From Kiritimatiellota bacterium (GTDB lineage: Bacteria > Verrucomicrobiota > Lentisphaeria > Victivallales > JAADHT01), in NCBI GenBank assembly GCA_013151705.1, contig JAADHT010000024.1, positions 1 through 8,058 on the forward strand: a stretch of DNA of 8,058 bases, given 5' to 3'. The notes under the pieces were generated by a model. That model searched no databases. It worked only from the letters and a program-made list of their open reading frames with translations, and was not told the DNA's origin. Position numbers and translations under genes: made by a program. Positions 7,005 through 8,058 of this stretch are shown here, one piece after another; within the stretch, counting starts at the first letter, position 1; every line of letters starts with the position of its first letter.

Positions 7005-7292
7005 ATGCGGGAAAAATCACTTGAAGAAACAATAGTTGACGTATTGGAGCGGGATTTCGAGATACCCAAAGAGAAATTGCTTCCAGACGCCGCGTTGTTC
7101 TCCGATCTCGAGTTGGACAGTCTTGACATCGTCGATTTGATCGTGGCCTTGGAGAAGGCGTTCGACATAAAAATACGAACGGAAGCGGCTCAAGCGTTCA
7201 GGGATGTAAGAACACTTGGCGATCTCTATGCCGCGGTACGAAAAATGCGGGATGATTTCAAAGACGCGGACTCCTCGATTCAAGGTTCCTGA
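7005..7292 (+). CDS. Acyl carrier protein
   Basis: This is a 95-residue acidic, helical protein with the acyl carrier signature LELDSLDIVDLIVALEKAFDIKI (35-57). Ser39 in DSL is the expected site for the 4'-phosphopantetheine arm that carries acyl groups as thioesters. The spacing to the second and third helices fits the family, including the closing LGDLYAAVRKM (71-81). It is longer than the roughly 78 residues of a housekeeping AcpP, and it is not next to fatty-acid synthase genes. It is therefore more likely a specialised carrier protein, for example for a lipid or surface-glycan pathway; that assignment is inference. The start at 7005 is fixed by an in-frame TAG at 6999-7001, with AGGGA at 6991-6995 as ribosome binding site. 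Its end overlaps the opposing glycosyltransferase gene by 13 bases. It may be co-transcribed with feoB, 115 bases upstream. Confidence 0.88.
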   Translation: MREKSLEETIVDVLERDFEIPKEKLLPDAALFSDLELDSLDIVDLIVALEKAFDIKIRTEAAQAFRDVRTLGDLYAAVRKMRDDFKDADSSIQGS

Positions 7293-8058
7293 AGCGTCAC
7301 CTTGCAAACGCGAAGCTTGAACGAATAGCCATCACGCTCCTCTTCGGAAACACCGAGCACCGCCGGAGGCGATGCCGCCCTACTCGGGAAAAGCCTCTCT
7401 TTGGCGACTCCCGCGATGTATGCGATGTCGGCGGCAATCTTGATGAACTCCAATCGAAAAAGAGAGACGATCAATGACCACAGCCGCCTGAAAACTCGGT
7501 GGATGAAAGGTTTGCGCTCCTCGAAAGCGCCTTCGTCGTAGCCGTCTCCCAACTCCAAAACTCGGTCGGGATACATGCGCGAGGCGTATCCCGATCCCAG
7601 ACCGTTGCGGTAGTACATCCTCACGACCTTCCAGAAGCCGTCCGGTATCAAATGGCTTATCCACGTGTCCGCGATTATCGCGACCCGCTTTCCGGCGTCT
7701 CGGACTTTTTTGCGCAAAACAGGATCAAGCCCCCTCACCAGTTCCTCGTCCTCGCCGCCGATTTCCAGAAAAAGCTCTCTCGGCATCAGAAGACAGGGAT
7801 GCTGTACCATATCGGAGTCGACGGTCCGCTCCTGGACGGGAAAAAAGCGCCTCGGAATCTCCCTCATCGCGCGTTTCTGAAAATCGCTGGCGGTTTCCGG
7901 TATCACGCAAGCGGCACCGGCGATTCCGATACTCGAGTCGGCGTTCAAAGCGTTGAGCAGTTTCCCGAAAAGCTTCGGATCGTCGATCATCGTGTCGTCG
8001 TCAACGGTGCCGACATAGTTGGTCGTCACTTTCGAGACACCGAGATTTATCGCTCTGC
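7280..8058 (-). CDS. Family 2-type glycosyltransferase, 5' end outside the window
   Basis: The reading frame is open to the window edge, so the N-terminus is missing; 258 residues are visible. It begins mid-domain with RAINLGVSKVTTNYVGTVDDDTMID, the end of a GT-A nucleotide-sugar fold. VDDD matches the metal- and sugar-binding DxD region. Next come HPCLLMPRELFLEIGG and EDEELVRGLDPVLRKKVRDAGKRV, resembling the acceptor-side ED motif and the helix after it in family 2 enzymes, then ISHL. A partly hydrophobic stretch (RLWSLIVSLFRLEFIKIAADIAYIAGVA) follows and could associate with the membrane. Such enzymes transfer sugars from nucleotide donors to glycan or lipid acceptors; the sugar and acceptor cannot be told here. 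The GTG at 8029 is internal, not a start, because family-like sequence continues upstream of it. The gene converges on the carrier protein gene. Confidence 0.8.
   Translation of the reverse strand, partial: RAINLGVSKVTTNYVGTVDDDTMIDDPKLFGKLLNALNADSSIGIAGAACVIPETASDFQKRAMREIPRRFFPVQERTVDSDMVQHPCLLMPRELFLEIGGEDEELVRGLDPVLRKKVRDAGKRVAIIADTWISHLIPDGFWKVVRMYYRNGLGSGYASRMYPDRVLELGDGYDEGAFEERKPFIHRVFRRLWSLIVSLFRLEFIKIAADIAYIAGVAKERLFPSRAASPPAVLGVSEEERDGYSFKLRVCKVTLQEP

Noticed and set aside
7281..7304. Inverted repeat CAAGGT/ACCTTG at the convergent gene ends as a bidirectional terminator
   Set aside because: The stem is only 6 bp with a 12-base loop, and no T run follows on either strand.

Overview
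The window is bacterial chromosomal DNA of moderate G+C content, tightly packed with housekeeping-type genes. The genes point to a bacterium with DNA gyrase, queuosine tRNA modification and ferrous iron import. I cannot assign a phylum from the sequence alone.

Layout. On the minus strand, reading right to left, lie gyrA (4274 to 1503) and then queA (1220 to 108), which ends at a G+C-rich hairpin followed by TTTT. Their 282-base intergenic region is unusually structured. It holds a MITE-like palindromic element just downstream of gyrA, two smaller hairpins, and a 7-bp inverted repeat whose loop carries the queA ribosome binding site. A 360-base region separates gyrA from a divergent plus-strand set: feoA (4635-4865), feoB (4853-6889) and an acyl carrier protein gene (7005-7292). 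feoA and feoB overlap by 13 bases and look translationally coupled. The 115 bases between feoB and the carrier protein gene hold a perfect 15-bp tandem duplication and a series of GGGAA-containing repeats that run into the start codon. At the right edge, the 3' part of a family 2 glycosyltransferase gene enters on the minus strand and overlaps the carrier protein gene tail to tail by 13 bases.

How the genes work together. FeoA and FeoB form a GTP-dependent ferrous iron transporter at the inner membrane. GyrA (with GyrB, not in this window) supercoils DNA. QueA makes epoxyqueuosine on tRNA. The carrier protein and glycosyltransferase may belong to a surface lipid or glycan locus continuing to the right, but this is only suggested by position.

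No clearly new multi-gene system is visible. The most interesting features are non-coding: the MITE-like element between gyrA and queA, and the repeat-built translation start of the carrier protein gene. The repeated motif in the acidic GyrA tail is also worth a look. In bases 1-74, left of the queA terminator, I see no gene I can support; some frames are open to the window edge but lack a convincing start or motif.
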